In this document: one piece after another, positions 1 to 8,629 of the stretch
How the letters are laid out: each line of letters starts with the position of its first letter
How positions within the stretch are numbered: position 1 is the stretch's first letter
Assembly (NCBI GenBank): GCA_016868355.1
Contig: VGHB01000011.1
Location: 1 to 64,000, forward strand
Source: Betaproteobacteria bacterium
GTDB taxonomy: Bacteria; Pseudomonadota; Gammaproteobacteria; Burkholderiales; Burkholderiaceae_C
DNA length: 64,000 bases
Reading direction: 5' to 3'
The notes under the pieces: generated by a model
Databases searched by the model: none
Told to the model about the DNA's origin: nothing
What the model saw: the letters and a program-made list of their open reading frames with translations, nothing else
Made by a program: the position numbers and the translations under genes

Positions 1-614
1 GCCCCACCTGGCGGCGCCCCACCCGGAGGCGGCCCACCCGGAGGCGGCCCACCTGGAGGCGGCCCACCTGTGGGCGGCTTGGCCCCACCTGGAGGCGGCC
101 CACCCGGAGGCGGCCCACCCGGAGGCGGTCCACCTGTGGGCGGCTTGGCCCCACCTGGAGGCGGCCCACCCGGAGGCGGCCCACCTGGAGGCGGTCCACC
201 TGGAGGCGGTCCACCTGTGGGCGGCTTGGCCCCACCCGGAGGCGGCCCACCTGGCGGCGGTCCACCTGGAGGCGGTCCACCCGCGGGCGGCTTGGCCCCA
301 CCTGGAGGCGGCCCACCCGGAGGCGGCCCACCCGGAGGCGGTCCACCTGCGGGCGGCTTGGCCCCACCTGGAGGCGGCCCACCGGGAGGCGGCCCACCCG
401 GAGGCGGTCCACCTGCGGGCGGCTTGGCCCCACCTGGAGGCGGCCCACCCGGAGGCGGTCCACCCGGAGGCGGTCCACCTGCGGGCGGCTTAGCCCCACC
501 TGGAGGCGGCCCACCTGGAGGCGGCCCACCTGTGGGCGGCTTGGCCCCACCTGGAGGCGGCCCACCCGGAGGCGGTCCACCTGGAGGCGATCCACCTGCA
601 GGCGGATTGGCCCC
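1..614. repeat. 66-bp tandem repeat array with internal 15-bp subrepeats
   Basis: The motif ggcggctt recurs at 73, 139, 220, 286, 352, 418, 484 and 535, with a variant at 601. The spacings are 66, 81, 66, 66, 66, 66, 51 and 66 bp. The 81 and 51 values are one 15-bp subunit (PPGGG on minus) more or less. All changes are multiples of 3, so the minus reading frame is kept throughout. This looks like replication slippage inside a coding sequence. There are no unique spacers, so it is not CRISPR. Confidence 0.93.
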
Positions 615-704
615 AGGTGGGGGCTTTTTGGGGTCGGCAGTCTGTGCACCGACCAGGGTTGTGCCCAGTACCATCACCGCCACCAGTGCGGTTTTCTTCA
701 CCAT
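1..704 (-). CDS. Secreted Pro/Gly-rich 22-residue repeat protein (3' end outside the window)
   Basis: The minus frame starts at ATG 704 and stays open to the window edge, at least 234 codons. AAGGAG lies 6 nt upstream. The first 20 or so residues (MVKKTALVAVMVLGTTLVGA) form a clear signal peptide: KK, a hydrophobic core, then a site before QTADPKK. The rest is repeats of the type GGPPPGGPPPGGAKPPA, with a lysine once per unit. This strand is chosen over the open plus frame because only it has a ribosome site, a signal peptide and a uniform repeat. The product is probably periplasmic or extracellular. I do not recognise a family, and the function is unknown. A Pro/Gly-rich linker, surface or matrix protein would fit. 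The C-terminus is not visible. Confidence 0.72.
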   Translation of the reverse strand, partial: MVKKTALVAVMVLGTTLVGAQTADPKKPPPGANPPAGGSPPGGPPPGGPPPGGAKPPTGGPPPGGPPPGGAKPPAGGPPPGGPPPGGPPPGGAKPPAGGPPPGGPPPGGPPPGGAKPPAGGPPPGGPPPGGPPPGGAKPPAGGPPPGGPPPGGPPPGGAKPPTGGPPPGGPPPGGPPPGGPPPGGAKPPTGGPPPGGPPPGGPPPGGAKPPTGGPPPGGPPPGGPPPGGAPPGG

Positions 705-728
705 CACGTTCTCCTTCCGTCAAGGTGA

Positions 729-742
729 TGCTTGGCCAAGCA
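729..742. promoter_or_regulatory. 14-bp perfect palindrome in the leader of the repeat gene
   Basis: TGCTTGGCCAAGCA is a perfect palindrome 25-38 nt upstream of the start codon at 704. A looser inverted repeat, ATGCA/TGCAT (743-747 and 755-759), lies next to it. It could be an operator or a leader hairpin. No known regulator is recognised. Confidence 0.35.
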
Positions 743-801
743 ATGCACCAATGATGCATCTCCTAGAGGTCCACAGTGTTTAAACGAGCCAAGTGAGCCC
801 G

Positions 802-831
802 AGAGTAGTCCTCAAAATCCACATATGTCAA
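802..831 (-). promoter_or_regulatory. Possible sigma-70 promoter for the Pro/Gly repeat gene
   Basis: On minus, TTGACA lies at 831-826 (a perfect -35). A weak -10, TACTCT, lies at 807-802 with an 18-bp spacer. Transcription would begin near 795 and give a leader of about 90 nt before ATG 704. The -10 is poor, so this is tentative. Confidence 0.35.
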
Positions 832-911
832 GGGGGTTTGATGAGGCGTTCGGCATATGACCAGAAGGGGTTGCCCTACAGCCTGGCGCGTACCAGGTTA
901 GCAGGGTGTGA

Positions 912-1268
912 AATTTCCCCAAACCGACCTCGGCTCGAGGCAGGCTTGAGCCCAAGCCGCCCCTTTTGGACGACTTTAGAGTGGGCGGCCGTGGCGAAAG
1001 CACCTGCGAGCCCGGCTCCGTGGACGTCGTGGAGCGCAGCCTTTTGGCGCGCCGCTACTTCGTCGCACGCAACGACACTTTCAAGGGGTTGGCTGTGCTG
1101 GCGCAGATCGGACAGCCTTCGCGCAACCGTATCAGCCTGTAAGTCGAGATCCGCAGACCCCTGTACATGCACCAGGCCACGCGCGAGCGTTCAACTGCGT
1201 TCGAGCCCCTGAGGGCCCATCTCACCGAGGTGCTGGGCGAGGTGGCGGCCTATGTGCGCTCGCGCTAG
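912..1268 (+). pseudogene. Unidentified decayed reading frame
   Basis: One plus frame reads protein-like from 912 to the TAG at 1266-1268, interrupted by a single TAA at 1140-1142. It has the codon bias of real genes in this window and helix-like content such as SLLARRYFVARNDTFKGL and FEPLRAHLTEVLGEVAAYV. It has no good start, and a TGA closes it upstream at 909. I do not recognise the family. It lies among other decayed sequence, so a remnant with one nonsense change is likely. It could also be chance open frame in GC-rich DNA. Confidence 0.3.
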
Positions 1269-1269
1269 C

Positions 1270-1535
1270 CTGCTTAAGCTGCGCGCTCAGGGGGTTCGCG
1301 CTCATGATGTCGGCCACGGGCCTGTGGTCGGCATCTCGCCCCGCCAGAAGTACGCGAATGGCGCAATCACCCTGCGAGGCGATGCCCACGAGTTGTCAAG
1401 CTTCGGTCGCGGGTACAGCGCGGACGCGGTGCTCCTTCATCAGCTGCGAAGCGAGCTTGACCGGGGCGGTGGGCGCGACCTGGATGACGCGCCGGGGTTA
1501 TGGGTCAGGCAATCCTTGACGGTGCCGATGGTGGA
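1270..1535 (-). pseudogene. Decayed CBS-domain protein gene
   Basis: On minus the segment begins TVKDCLTHNP (1523-1494), the usual opening of small CBS-pair proteins. The match then continues in another frame as VIQVAPTAPVKLASQLMKEH, RVRAVPATEA, a TGA stop, QLVGIASQGDCAIRVLL, AGRDADHRPVADIMSANPLS. That is one recognisable CBS domain and the start of the DIM-x-x-x-P linker to the second. It carries one frameshift and one nonsense codon, has no visible start, and the second domain is missing. No function is expected. Confidence 0.68.
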
Positions 1536-1623
1536 GCCTTTCTAGAACGAGGGTTTCAGAGGACCGCCGCTGCCTACACTGCGAGTGCTCATCCAATTGA
1601 ACGCTTCGACAAGGGCTGCAGAC

Positions 1624-3678
1624 ATGTCCGACCACACCGCTGTGTACCCGCACCTGCTTGCACCCCTGACGCTGGGTCGTGTTCGCTTGCGCAACCGGGT
1701 GCTCATGGGGTCGATGCATACCGGCTTGGAGGATGGCCGGGATCTGCGCCCCTTGGCTGCCTTCTTCCGCGAACGAGCCGCTGGCGGGGTGGGCCTCATC
1801 GTGACTGGCGGTATTGCACCCAACATCGCCGGATGGGCCAAGCCGTTTGCTGGAACGCTGGCCACGCAGGCCGCAGCAAAACGCCATCAGGTGGTCACCC
1901 GTGCGGTACACGAAGCCGGTGGGCATATCGCCATGCAGATCCTGCACACCGGGCGCTATGCCTACCATCCCTTGGCCGTTGCGCCCACCCGCCTGCGTTC
2001 GCCGATTTCGCCCTTTACCCCGTTCGAACTGTCGGCACGCGGGGTGGAGCGTCAGATCCGGGCCTTTGTGCGCTGTGCCCTGCTGGCCCGTGAGGCCGGC
2101 TATGACGGCGTGGAGATCATGGGCTCAGAGGGTTACTTCATCAACCAGTTCATATCGGCGGCGACCAACCACCGCCAAGATGCATGGGGTGGCGACTACA
2201 TCCGCCGCATGCGGCTGCCCGTCGAGATCGTGCAACGCACCCGCGAAGCCCTGGGCCCAGACTTCATCATCATCTACCGGCTCTCATTGATCGACCTCGT
2301 GCCCGGTGGCAGCCGTTGGGACGAGGTGCTGACTTTGGGCCGCGCCATTGCGCAGGCCGGCGCCTCGATCATCAACACCGGCATCGGTTGGCATGAGTCC
2401 CGTGTTCCCACCATCGCCACCAGCGTGCCGCGCGCAGCCTTTGCCTGGCTCACAGCCCGATTGAAGCAGGCCTTTGTGCAAGAAGGCATCACCACGCCCT
2501 TGGTGGCCAGCAACCGAATCAACACACCCGAGGTGGCCGAGGGTATCTTGGCCGAAGGTGCAGCCGATCTGGTGTCGATGGCGCGCCCGCTTTTGGCCGA
2601 TGCCGACTTTGTCAACAAGGCTGCACAAGGGCGCGCGCAGGACATCAATACCTGTATTGCCTGTAACCAGGCCTGCCTGGATCATGTGTTTCAGAACCGG
2701 CGTGCATCTTGCCTGGTCAACCCAAGGGCTTGCCACGAAACCGAACTGGTGATCCGTCCGACAAGCCGGCCCAAGCGCATCGCGGTGGTTGGCGCGGGCC
2801 CAGCGGGCGTCACCGCTGCCACCTGGGCTGCCGAGCGTGGGCATCATGTGGAGCTCTTTGACCGCGCCTGGACAATTGGTGGCCAGCTCAACATGGCCCG
2901 GCGCATTCCGGGTAAGGAAGAGTTCGACGAGACGCTGCGCTACCTAAGCCGGCGCATTCAGACCACAGGCGTGCACTTGCATCTGGGGCGCGACATTCAG
3001 CCTGCGGATGTGTTGGATTTTGATGAGGTGGTGGTGGCCACCGGTGTGCAGCCACGCAACCCACGCATACCTGGCCAGGACCACCCTAAAGTGCTGAGCT
3101 ACCTTCAGGTCTTGCGCGACGATGCGCCGGTAGGCCCGCGTGTGGCCGTCATCGGAGCTGGTGGGATAGGTTTTGATGTGGCCGAATTCCTATCCCATCA
3201 CGGGCCATCGAGCACGCTGAACCGGCAGGCCTGGCAAAGGCAATGGGGTGTGGGCGACCCAGTGCAGTCGCCAGGCGGCCTGGCTCCCGAAGGACCACAG
3301 AACCAGACACCTGCGCGAGAGGTGGTTCTCTTGCAGCGCCGCGAGGGCAAGTTGGGGTCGGGCTTGGGCAAGACGACGGGATGGATTCACCGAACCGCCT
3401 TGAAGATCAAGCGTGTGCAGATGATCAGCGGTGTGAACTACGAGCGGATCGACGACCGAGGCTTGCTCATTTCACACGGGCCGCAACGCGAAGACCTGCG
3501 GTGGATCGAATGCGAGCACATTGTCATCTGTGCTGGGCAAGAGCCGCTGCGCAGCTTGGCCGACGCGCTGCAAGAGCAGGGCCGTACGGTTCATATTCTC
3601 GGCGGCGCGCGTGTGGCCCGAGAGCTCGATGCCAAACGAGCCATTGATGAAGCGGCCCGCTGGGCACTGTCGGCGTAG
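1624..3678 (+). CDS. fadH: 2,4-dienoyl-CoA reductase (NADPH), FadH-type
   Basis: The product has 684 residues (about 672 in E. coli FadH) and reduces 2,4-dienoyl-CoA from unsaturated fatty acids so that beta-oxidation can proceed. Residues 1-335 are an Old Yellow Enzyme TIM barrel (FMN), opening YPHLLAPLTLGRVRLRNRVL. Cysteines near 343, 346, 350 and 362 (CIACNQAC, then ASCLVNP) fit the 4Fe-4S site. An FAD motif follows (AVVGAGPAGVTAATWA), then a second dinucleotide site (AVIGAGGIGFDVAEF) for NADPH. The ATG at 1624 is preferred to an upstream in-frame GTG at 1585 because family proteins begin just before the YPHLL motif. It stands alone here. The beta-oxidation operon at 31252-38804 is its metabolic partner. 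Confidence 0.95.
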   Translation: MSDHTAVYPHLLAPLTLGRVRLRNRVLMGSMHTGLEDGRDLRPLAAFFRERAAGGVGLIVTGGIAPNIAGWAKPFAGTLATQAAAKRHQVVTRAVHEAGGHIAMQILHTGRYAYHPLAVAPTRLRSPISPFTPFELSARGVERQIRAFVRCALLAREAGYDGVEIMGSEGYFINQFISAATNHRQDAWGGDYIRRMRLPVEIVQRTREALGPDFIIIYRLSLIDLVPGGSRWDEVLTLGRAIAQAGASIINTGIGWHESRVPTIATSVPRAAFAWLTARLKQAFVQEGITTPLVASNRINTPEVAEGILAEGAADLVSMARPLLADADFVNKAAQGRAQDINTCIACNQACLDHVFQNRRASCLVNPRACHETELVIRPTSRPKRIAVVGAGPAGVTAATWAAERGHHVELFDRAWTIGGQLNMARRIPGKEEFDETLRYLSRRIQTTGVHLHLGRDIQPADVLDFDEVVVATGVQPRNPRIPGQDHPKVLSYLQVLRDDAPVGPRVAVIGAGGIGFDVAEFLSHHGPSSTLNRQAWQRQWGVGDPVQSPGGLAPEGPQNQTPAREVVLLQRREGKLGSGLGKTTGWIHRTALKIKRVQMISGVNYERIDDRGLLISHGPQREDLRWIECEHIVICAGQEPLRSLADALQEQGRTVHILGGARVARELDAKRAIDEAARWALSA

Positions 3679-3679
3679 C

Positions 3680-4240
3680 CTATTTCCAGCGCATGGGTTC
3701 AATCAGCACTGGGTCTGAATCGCCGCTGAGGGCGACTGCGCCGTCCTGCACCGTGGCTTGCAGCTGCATGCTGCGTGCGGCCATCGCCGCCAGCTGCTGA
3801 GAGGCCTCGGTGGGAACACGATAGACCTGCAGCTTGTCCAGTCGACTGAGCTTGTTCTCGATGCCGCGCCACCAAACCTCGGCGGCATGGTTGAACGCGT
3901 ACACCTTCACCACGTCCGCCTTCTGACACGCCTTCAGCAAGGGACGGTCTTCAGGCTGTCCGACCTCTACCCACAGCCGGGTTTGGCCTGTGAAGTCCTT
4001 GAGCCACAGATCAGGGTCTTCGGGATCTGACAGGCCCGCTCCGAAGGCCAGAGTACCGTCGCCACTGCAGGTGTCCTGCAACTCGTGGGCATTCAACGCC
4101 AGGGCCAGCAGACGAATCATCATCCGTTCGTCGGTTTCACTGGGGTGACGCGCCAGGGTGAGTGCGTGGTCGGCATAGTAGCCGTGATCGATATCGGCAA
4201 TTGCCAACGTCGCCTTGTAAATGGTGGACTTCAGAGCCAT
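3680..4240 (-). CDS. yaeQ: YaeQ family protein
   Basis: The product has 186 residues, and the start at 4240 gives the family's usual opening, MALKSTIYKATLAI. YaeQ proteins have a PD-(D/E)XK nuclease-like fold, but their cellular role is not settled. In E. coli the protein was linked to suppression of RfaH loss. The motifs DPDLWLKDF, WVEVGQPE and VYAFNH are typical. An upstream in-frame extension to 4348 would overlap the cyclase gene and has no family support. The gene lies 74 nt after the cyclase stop and converges with fadH, their stops being one base apart. Confidence 0.9.
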   Translation of the reverse strand: MALKSTIYKATLAIADIDHGYYADHALTLARHPSETDERMMIRLLALALNAHELQDTCSGDGTLAFGAGLSDPEDPDLWLKDFTGQTRLWVEVGQPEDRPLLKACQKADVVKVYAFNHAAEVWWRGIENKLSRLDKLQVYRVPTEASQQLAAMAARSMQLQATVQDGAVALSGDSDPVLIEPMRWK

Positions 4241-4314
4241 GATGTGATGCGTTCCAGACCGGCATTGTCGCTGAGTGCGCCCAGCGCGGATTGGCAGCCG
4301 CACGTGCATTCGGC

Positions 4315-6423
4315 CTACTTGGTGTCGAAGCGTGTCACCCCGTTCCAATCTGGGCCCGGTGGATGCAGCATGAGGTGCTCCAACCGCCTACGGTAGTGCG
4401 CCACCAAGACGAGCGCCGGCTCATCGCGTTCCAATTGGTGAAGGGCCGCTAGGGCAGCGGCCCAATCCCGCTCATACAGCAGGCGCAGCATCTCGTTCCA
4501 GCGCTCGATTCGGGCCTGCTGCGCGCCGACTTCGCTCAAGGGGCCAATGGGCTCGTATATGCGAACCGGCGTTTGCTTGCCCTTGACGCGTACGCGGTCC
4601 ACTTCGCGACAAAGCCAGTGGGGCAGCAGCGCGCGCGTGTCCTGGCCGATCAGGATATCGACTCCGTAGGCGCGCGTGAGCCCTTCCAACCGGGATCCCA
4701 AGTTGACCGCATCACCCATGACGGTGTAGGCGCGGCGCAGTTGTGAGCCCATATCGCCCACGCGCATCAGCCCGGTGTTGACCCCAACGCCGATGGCAAC
4801 GGAGGGCCAGCCTTTGTTCGTAAACGCCGCACTGAGCACCCGGGCTTGGCGTTGCATGGCGAGGGCTGCGGACACGGCGCGCTCGGCATGCGCCGCCTCT
4901 TCCAGGGGGGCACCCCAGAAGGCCATCACCGCATCGCCAATGTATTTGTCCAGGGTCCCTTGGTGCTGTTCCCGTATGACCAGGCTCATGGCCGTGAGGT
5001 ACTCGTTGATCCAATCGGCCAAGGCCTGTGGGCTTAGACCTTCAGCAGTGGTGGTAAAGCCCCGCACGTCAGCAAAGAGCACGGTGAGTTCGCGTTCCAC
5101 GGGCTTCATCGAGTAGGCCCCGGGGTTCTCCGCCATGCGTTGTACGATTTCGGGCGGTACATAGCTGGCAAACAAGGTGGCCAGCTGCCGGCGCGATCGC
5201 GACTCCACTGCATAGCCCCAGGTCACCTGAAGCGCGGTGGGCATGAAGATGGCCAAGAGCGGTACGGCCAGGGGCAAGAGCAGACCGGTCTTGTTCAGCA
5301 GCAGGCCCTGGCCTAGCAGCAGCAGCACGGCCCAAGCCGCGGCAGCGCCCGCCAGGACGGCGGGCCGCCACCGCCCGCCCCACAACGCCAGGGGCAAGGC
5401 CGTGAGCGCCAGCACGCCTTCAACCATTGGCGTGTAGGAAGGCTGCCGAAGCACTCGGCCGTCCAACCATCCAGCGATCAGCTCGGCGTGTACCTGAACA
5501 CCCGGCAGGCTGGCGTGCAGCGGGGTCGTCACCAGGTCGGCCAAACCGGAGGCCGACGAGCCGACCAGCACGATGCGCCCCTGCAACTCTCCCGCGGGCA
5601 TGCGGCCTCGGGAGATATTCGCCGCTGACACCACTGGAACTGAGCGACTGCCCAGGCGATAGGGCACCAAGGCTTGCAGGGCTTCGTCCACGGGCATCTG
5701 CAACCCCGCCACCTCCAAGGCCTCAATGCGGCGCTGGCCACCATAGGCGGCCCACACCGGGGTAGGCTCGGGCGCGTCTGACAGAGCCCGCAGCACCGAC
5801 AGCGACAGGGCCGGGTGCCAGCGCTGTTCATGTTCGACCACAAGGGGCACGCGCCGGGTCACGCCGTCGACATCCTGCAGGGCCTGTACATGGCCGCTGC
5901 CAGCGGCCGCGCTGCGTAAATCAGGCACAACGCCAGTCACCTGCTCGTAGCTGCGGATCCGCATCTGCAGGTCTTTCCAGGCCCGGGGGTCCAGGCCCGG
6001 CGGTGGTTCGCCCGATGATCCACCGCCTGTGTGGAAGGCATCGCCCACCACCACGGGGCCCAGCCGCATGGCCTGCACCAGTTGTGCATCCTGCTCGTGC
6101 CGCCCAGCCAGGATGATGTCCAAGCCCACCACGGCCGCGCCCTGTTCTTCGAACAGGGCCCGGATCAGGGCGGCGATGCGGTCACGTGGCCACGGCCAGC
6201 GTCCCTCCCCACCTTGCTCTGGCTCGCGCAGGCTGGCCTCGTCGATATCCACGATGGTCAGGCGCTCATCGGCTTGGTCCTCGGTCATGGACGTGGCCCA
6301 CCAGGCGATGCGGGCGTCGTACAGCCACCACTCCAGCCGTTGCAGGCCGGGCAGCGTCCAAGCCTGCAGGGCATGGCCTGCCAGCACCAAGACCAGGCTG
6401 CAGGCCAGCAGGGCTCGGCGCAT
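4315..6423 (-). CDS. CHASE2-domain class III adenylate/guanylate cyclase
   Basis: The product has 702 residues. A first membrane segment (1-22) is followed by a periplasmic CHASE2 sensor domain to about 330 (VDIDEASL, GLDIILAG, GRIVLVGSSASGL), then about three membrane helices (335-410). The cytoplasmic class III catalytic domain spans about 437-645. Both metal-binding Asp motifs are present (LFADVRGFT near 448; KYIGDAVMAFWGAP), as is YTVMGDAVNLGSRLEGL. The Lys in DKYIGD favours ATP, so cAMP is the likely product, but this is inference. The gene starts one base after the FecR-domain gene stop, so the two are surely co-expressed. The pairing with FecR suggests that an envelope signal sets cyclase activity. 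Confidence 0.9.
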   Translation of the reverse strand: MRRALLACSLVLVLAGHALQAWTLPGLQRLEWWLYDARIAWWATSMTEDQADERLTIVDIDEASLREPEQGGEGRWPWPRDRIAALIRALFEEQGAAVVGLDIILAGRHEQDAQLVQAMRLGPVVVGDAFHTGGGSSGEPPPGLDPRAWKDLQMRIRSYEQVTGVVPDLRSAAAGSGHVQALQDVDGVTRRVPLVVEHEQRWHPALSLSVLRALSDAPEPTPVWAAYGGQRRIEALEVAGLQMPVDEALQALVPYRLGSRSVPVVSAANISRGRMPAGELQGRIVLVGSSASGLADLVTTPLHASLPGVQVHAELIAGWLDGRVLRQPSYTPMVEGVLALTALPLALWGGRWRPAVLAGAAAAWAVLLLLGQGLLLNKTGLLLPLAVPLLAIFMPTALQVTWGYAVESRSRRQLATLFASYVPPEIVQRMAENPGAYSMKPVERELTVLFADVRGFTTTAEGLSPQALADWINEYLTAMSLVIREQHQGTLDKYIGDAVMAFWGAPLEEAAHAERAVSAALAMQRQARVLSAAFTNKGWPSVAIGVGVNTGLMRVGDMGSQLRRAYTVMGDAVNLGSRLEGLTRAYGVDILIGQDTRALLPHWLCREVDRVRVKGKQTPVRIYEPIGPLSEVGAQQARIERWNEMLRLLYERDWAAALAALHQLERDEPALVLVAHYRRRLEHLMLHPPGPDWNGVTRFDTK

Positions 6424-6424
6424 C

Positions 6425-7558
6425 TCAGGGCCCGGTGTCGACGCGTATCAGTACCTGGGCCGACTCAGGCCGCGCGCTGCTCGAAGCAATCGTTTGACGT
6501 CCGCCCGAAAGCCAGGAGGCACGCCCGCTGATGTCCGTCCAGGTGCCCAGGCGCATGGTCAGGATCAATGACCCACCCCGAAGCACGTCTTGAACCTGCA
6601 CCTGTGCCTGGCCATCCTGTACCTTGGCTGTTATGTCCAGCGTGAGGGTGACCGGAGGTTCCGGGGCGCGCCGCTGCCTAGTGTTGGGCGGTGGTGCATA
6701 GGACAGGCTGAGCCTTGCAGACTCGCCTTCGCGGGCCAGGGCCTCGGTTTGCACAGGCTCGACCGGCGCGCCGGCGCTGGAGATCACCACCGCACCATCA
6801 GCCATGGGCGATGCCATGCGCAGCCCGATCTTCAGGCTCCGCGCCAGCGGGGCGGCCTCACGCGCAGGCGGTGACGCCACTGGCCCATCGGGCAGGTTCA
6901 GGAAGGGCGGAATCTGCGGCAGCACGCGGGGCGCATCACCCGGCATCAACCCCACAAACACCGCCTGTCCGGCCAGTACATCAAGTGGGGGTGAGCCTGG
7001 CGAGCTCAGCCGGGTTCGGCCTTCGTAAACCCGGTGGTAAGTGCCCGCTGGCGTTTGAAAGGCTTCGGCCAGGCGATCGGGAAAGAAAGCCAGTTCGAAC
7101 TCGGTGCCCCGGATCGCGATCACCGCGTTGGGTGTACTCAACCGAACCTTGTCGGGTGCGCGCTGCCCGATGGCACCGGTGGCAGCGCGCAGGCCGCCTT
7201 CAATCAAGCGAGTGGCGGTTTGCGCGCGGGGCTCTTGCGCCGCAGCGGCATCAGCCGGGTACTGCTCAATCAGCAAACGCGAGCTCGGTCGCACCCACAG
7301 CCGGGCGTCGTCGATCATGCGCAGCTGCACTTGGCCCGACGCACCGGTGGTGATGGTGTCACCCGTGTAGACCTGATCACCCTTGATAGCCGCACGTTCC
7401 TGGCCAGTGGACTGGATGATTCGTGCCTGGCCCAGGACCACCTGAACCGTGCCGGCTGCAGACCATGCCGTTGCCGGCAGCGCCAGGCAGCACGTCAGGA
7501 TCCAAAGCCGCAGCCGACCCCACAACACAACGGCTCCTGCGTACCTATGGGCGCTCAA
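6425..7558 (-). CDS. FecR-domain periplasmic protein
   Basis: The product has 377 residues. A long n-region and hydrophobic stretch (LWILTCCLALPATAWSA) form a signal peptide to about residue 35. A FecR domain follows at about 50-160, with GDQVYTGDTITTGASGQVQL and TPNAVIAIRGTEFEL. The C-terminal half is variable, with an Ala/Pro-rich middle. Unlike classical FecR it has no visible membrane-spanning anti-sigma part, and no sigma factor gene is nearby. ATG 7558 overlaps the ispB stop as ATGA, and its own stop sits one base before the CHASE2 cyclase start. It is probably the periplasmic partner of that cyclase. Confidence 0.85.
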   Translation of the reverse strand: MSAHRYAGAVVLWGRLRLWILTCCLALPATAWSAAGTVQVVLGQARIIQSTGQERAAIKGDQVYTGDTITTGASGQVQLRMIDDARLWVRPSSRLLIEQYPADAAAAQEPRAQTATRLIEGGLRAATGAIGQRAPDKVRLSTPNAVIAIRGTEFELAFFPDRLAEAFQTPAGTYHRVYEGRTRLSSPGSPPLDVLAGQAVFVGLMPGDAPRVLPQIPPFLNLPDGPVASPPAREAAPLARSLKIGLRMASPMADGAVVISSAGAPVEPVQTEALAREGESARLSLSYAPPPNTRQRRAPEPPVTLTLDITAKVQDGQAQVQVQDVLRGGSLILTMRLGTWTDISGRASWLSGGRQTIASSSARPESAQVLIRVDTGP

Positions 7559-8565
7559 CTTGAACGCTGGGTGGACAGACGCACCAAGCTGGCCAGTTCG
7601 TCCCGCCAGGCCGAAGGTGCCAGGCTCCGCAAAGCGTCCAGCGCCAAGTCAGCTTCGCCCTGGGCGGCCTGGCGCGTGCCCTCTAGGGCCTTGGTGCGCC
7701 GAACCACCGCTACCACTTCGGGCAGTCGCTCCACTTCACCGCGCTGAATGGCCTGGCGCACCAGGTCGCGTTCGGCCGGGGTGCCCTTTTGCATGGCCAG
7801 CAACAAGGGCAGGGTCGGCTTGCCCTCTCGCAAGTCGTCACCCACGTTTTTGCCCAGGGCCTCGGTTTGCCCGTCGTAATCCAGCAGGTCGTCCATGAGT
7901 TGGAAAGTGGTTCCCAGGTGGCGGCCCAGATCGGCGCAGCGCGTACGCTGCACGGTTGGAACTCCGGCCAGAACCGCACCAAGCTCAGCGCTTGCCTCGA
8001 AGAGCTTGGCAGTCTTGTAGCGAATCACCTTCAGGTAGTCCTGCACCGGCAAATCCGGGTCGTGCATATTCATCAGCTGCAGCACCTCGCCTTCGGCGAT
8101 CACATTCGTGGCATTGGCCAGTATGTCCAGCACCGCCATCGACTGCACCGACACCATCATTTGGAAGGCGCGGGAATACAGAAAGTCACCCACCAGCACG
8201 GCCGCCGCGTTGCCAAATATCGCGTTGGCGGTTTGACGCCCGCGGCGCAGGTGGCTCTCATCAACGACGTCGTCGTGGAGCAAGGTGGCTGTGTGAATGA
8301 ATTCCACCACTGCCGCCAGTGTGTGGGCGCGCGGGCCTTGGTAGCCCAAGGCAGCGGCCACCAAAAGCAGCAGCCGCGGCCGCACCCGCTTGCCGCCCGC
8401 GCCTACGATGTAGTGCCCGATCTGCTGAACCAGGGCCACATCTGAGTGCAGCTGTTGGCGGATCACGTCGTCCACCTGCCCCATCTGCTCGTCCAGCCAG
8501 GCTGCGCAATCGATTTCGAAGGTGGTGGGCGTGCTCACAGACAGCGGTTCTACAGTAGTTAGCAT
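7555..8565 (-). CDS. ispB: Octaprenyl (polyprenyl) diphosphate synthase
   Basis: The product has 336 residues and is a trans-long-chain prenyltransferase that extends farnesyl-PP with IPP to make the ubiquinone side chain. The first Asp-rich motif is DDVVDESHLRRG (near 98), the second DDLLDYDG (near 226), followed by GKNVGDDLREGKPTLP. GGKRVRPRLLLL, which binds IPP, is near 57. It is divergent from rplU, an arrangement common in proteobacteria. Its stop overlaps the FecR-domain gene start, so a quinone-synthesis gene and a signalling pair share a transcript. The exact chain length cannot be read from sequence. Confidence 0.93.
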   Translation of the reverse strand: MLTTVEPLSVSTPTTFEIDCAAWLDEQMGQVDDVIRQQLHSDVALVQQIGHYIVGAGGKRVRPRLLLLVAAALGYQGPRAHTLAAVVEFIHTATLLHDDVVDESHLRRGRQTANAIFGNAAAVLVGDFLYSRAFQMMVSVQSMAVLDILANATNVIAEGEVLQLMNMHDPDLPVQDYLKVIRYKTAKLFEASAELGAVLAGVPTVQRTRCADLGRHLGTTFQLMDDLLDYDGQTEALGKNVGDDLREGKPTLPLLLAMQKGTPAERDLVRQAIQRGEVERLPEVVAVVRRTKALEGTRQAAQGEADLALDALRSLAPSAWRDELASLVRLSTQRSS

Positions 8566-8629
8566 TATAGGAACGCTCAGCGCCTCAACGGCGCCGCGCA
8601 GGCTGACGCCTGGCCCAAATTTGGGGTTT

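Noticed and set aside
1-614. CRISPR-like look of the regular repeat
   Set aside because: The units are contiguous with no unique spacers, and all length changes are multiples of 3 within a reading frame.
70-783. Long plus frame over the Pro/Gly repeat (237 codons)
   Set aside because: It has no ribosome site or signal, and it is the complement of the minus gene, which has both. The low-complexity sequence keeps several frames open.
1252-1545. 97-codon plus frame
   Set aside because: It is antisense to the CBS remnant, and its translation shows no family features.
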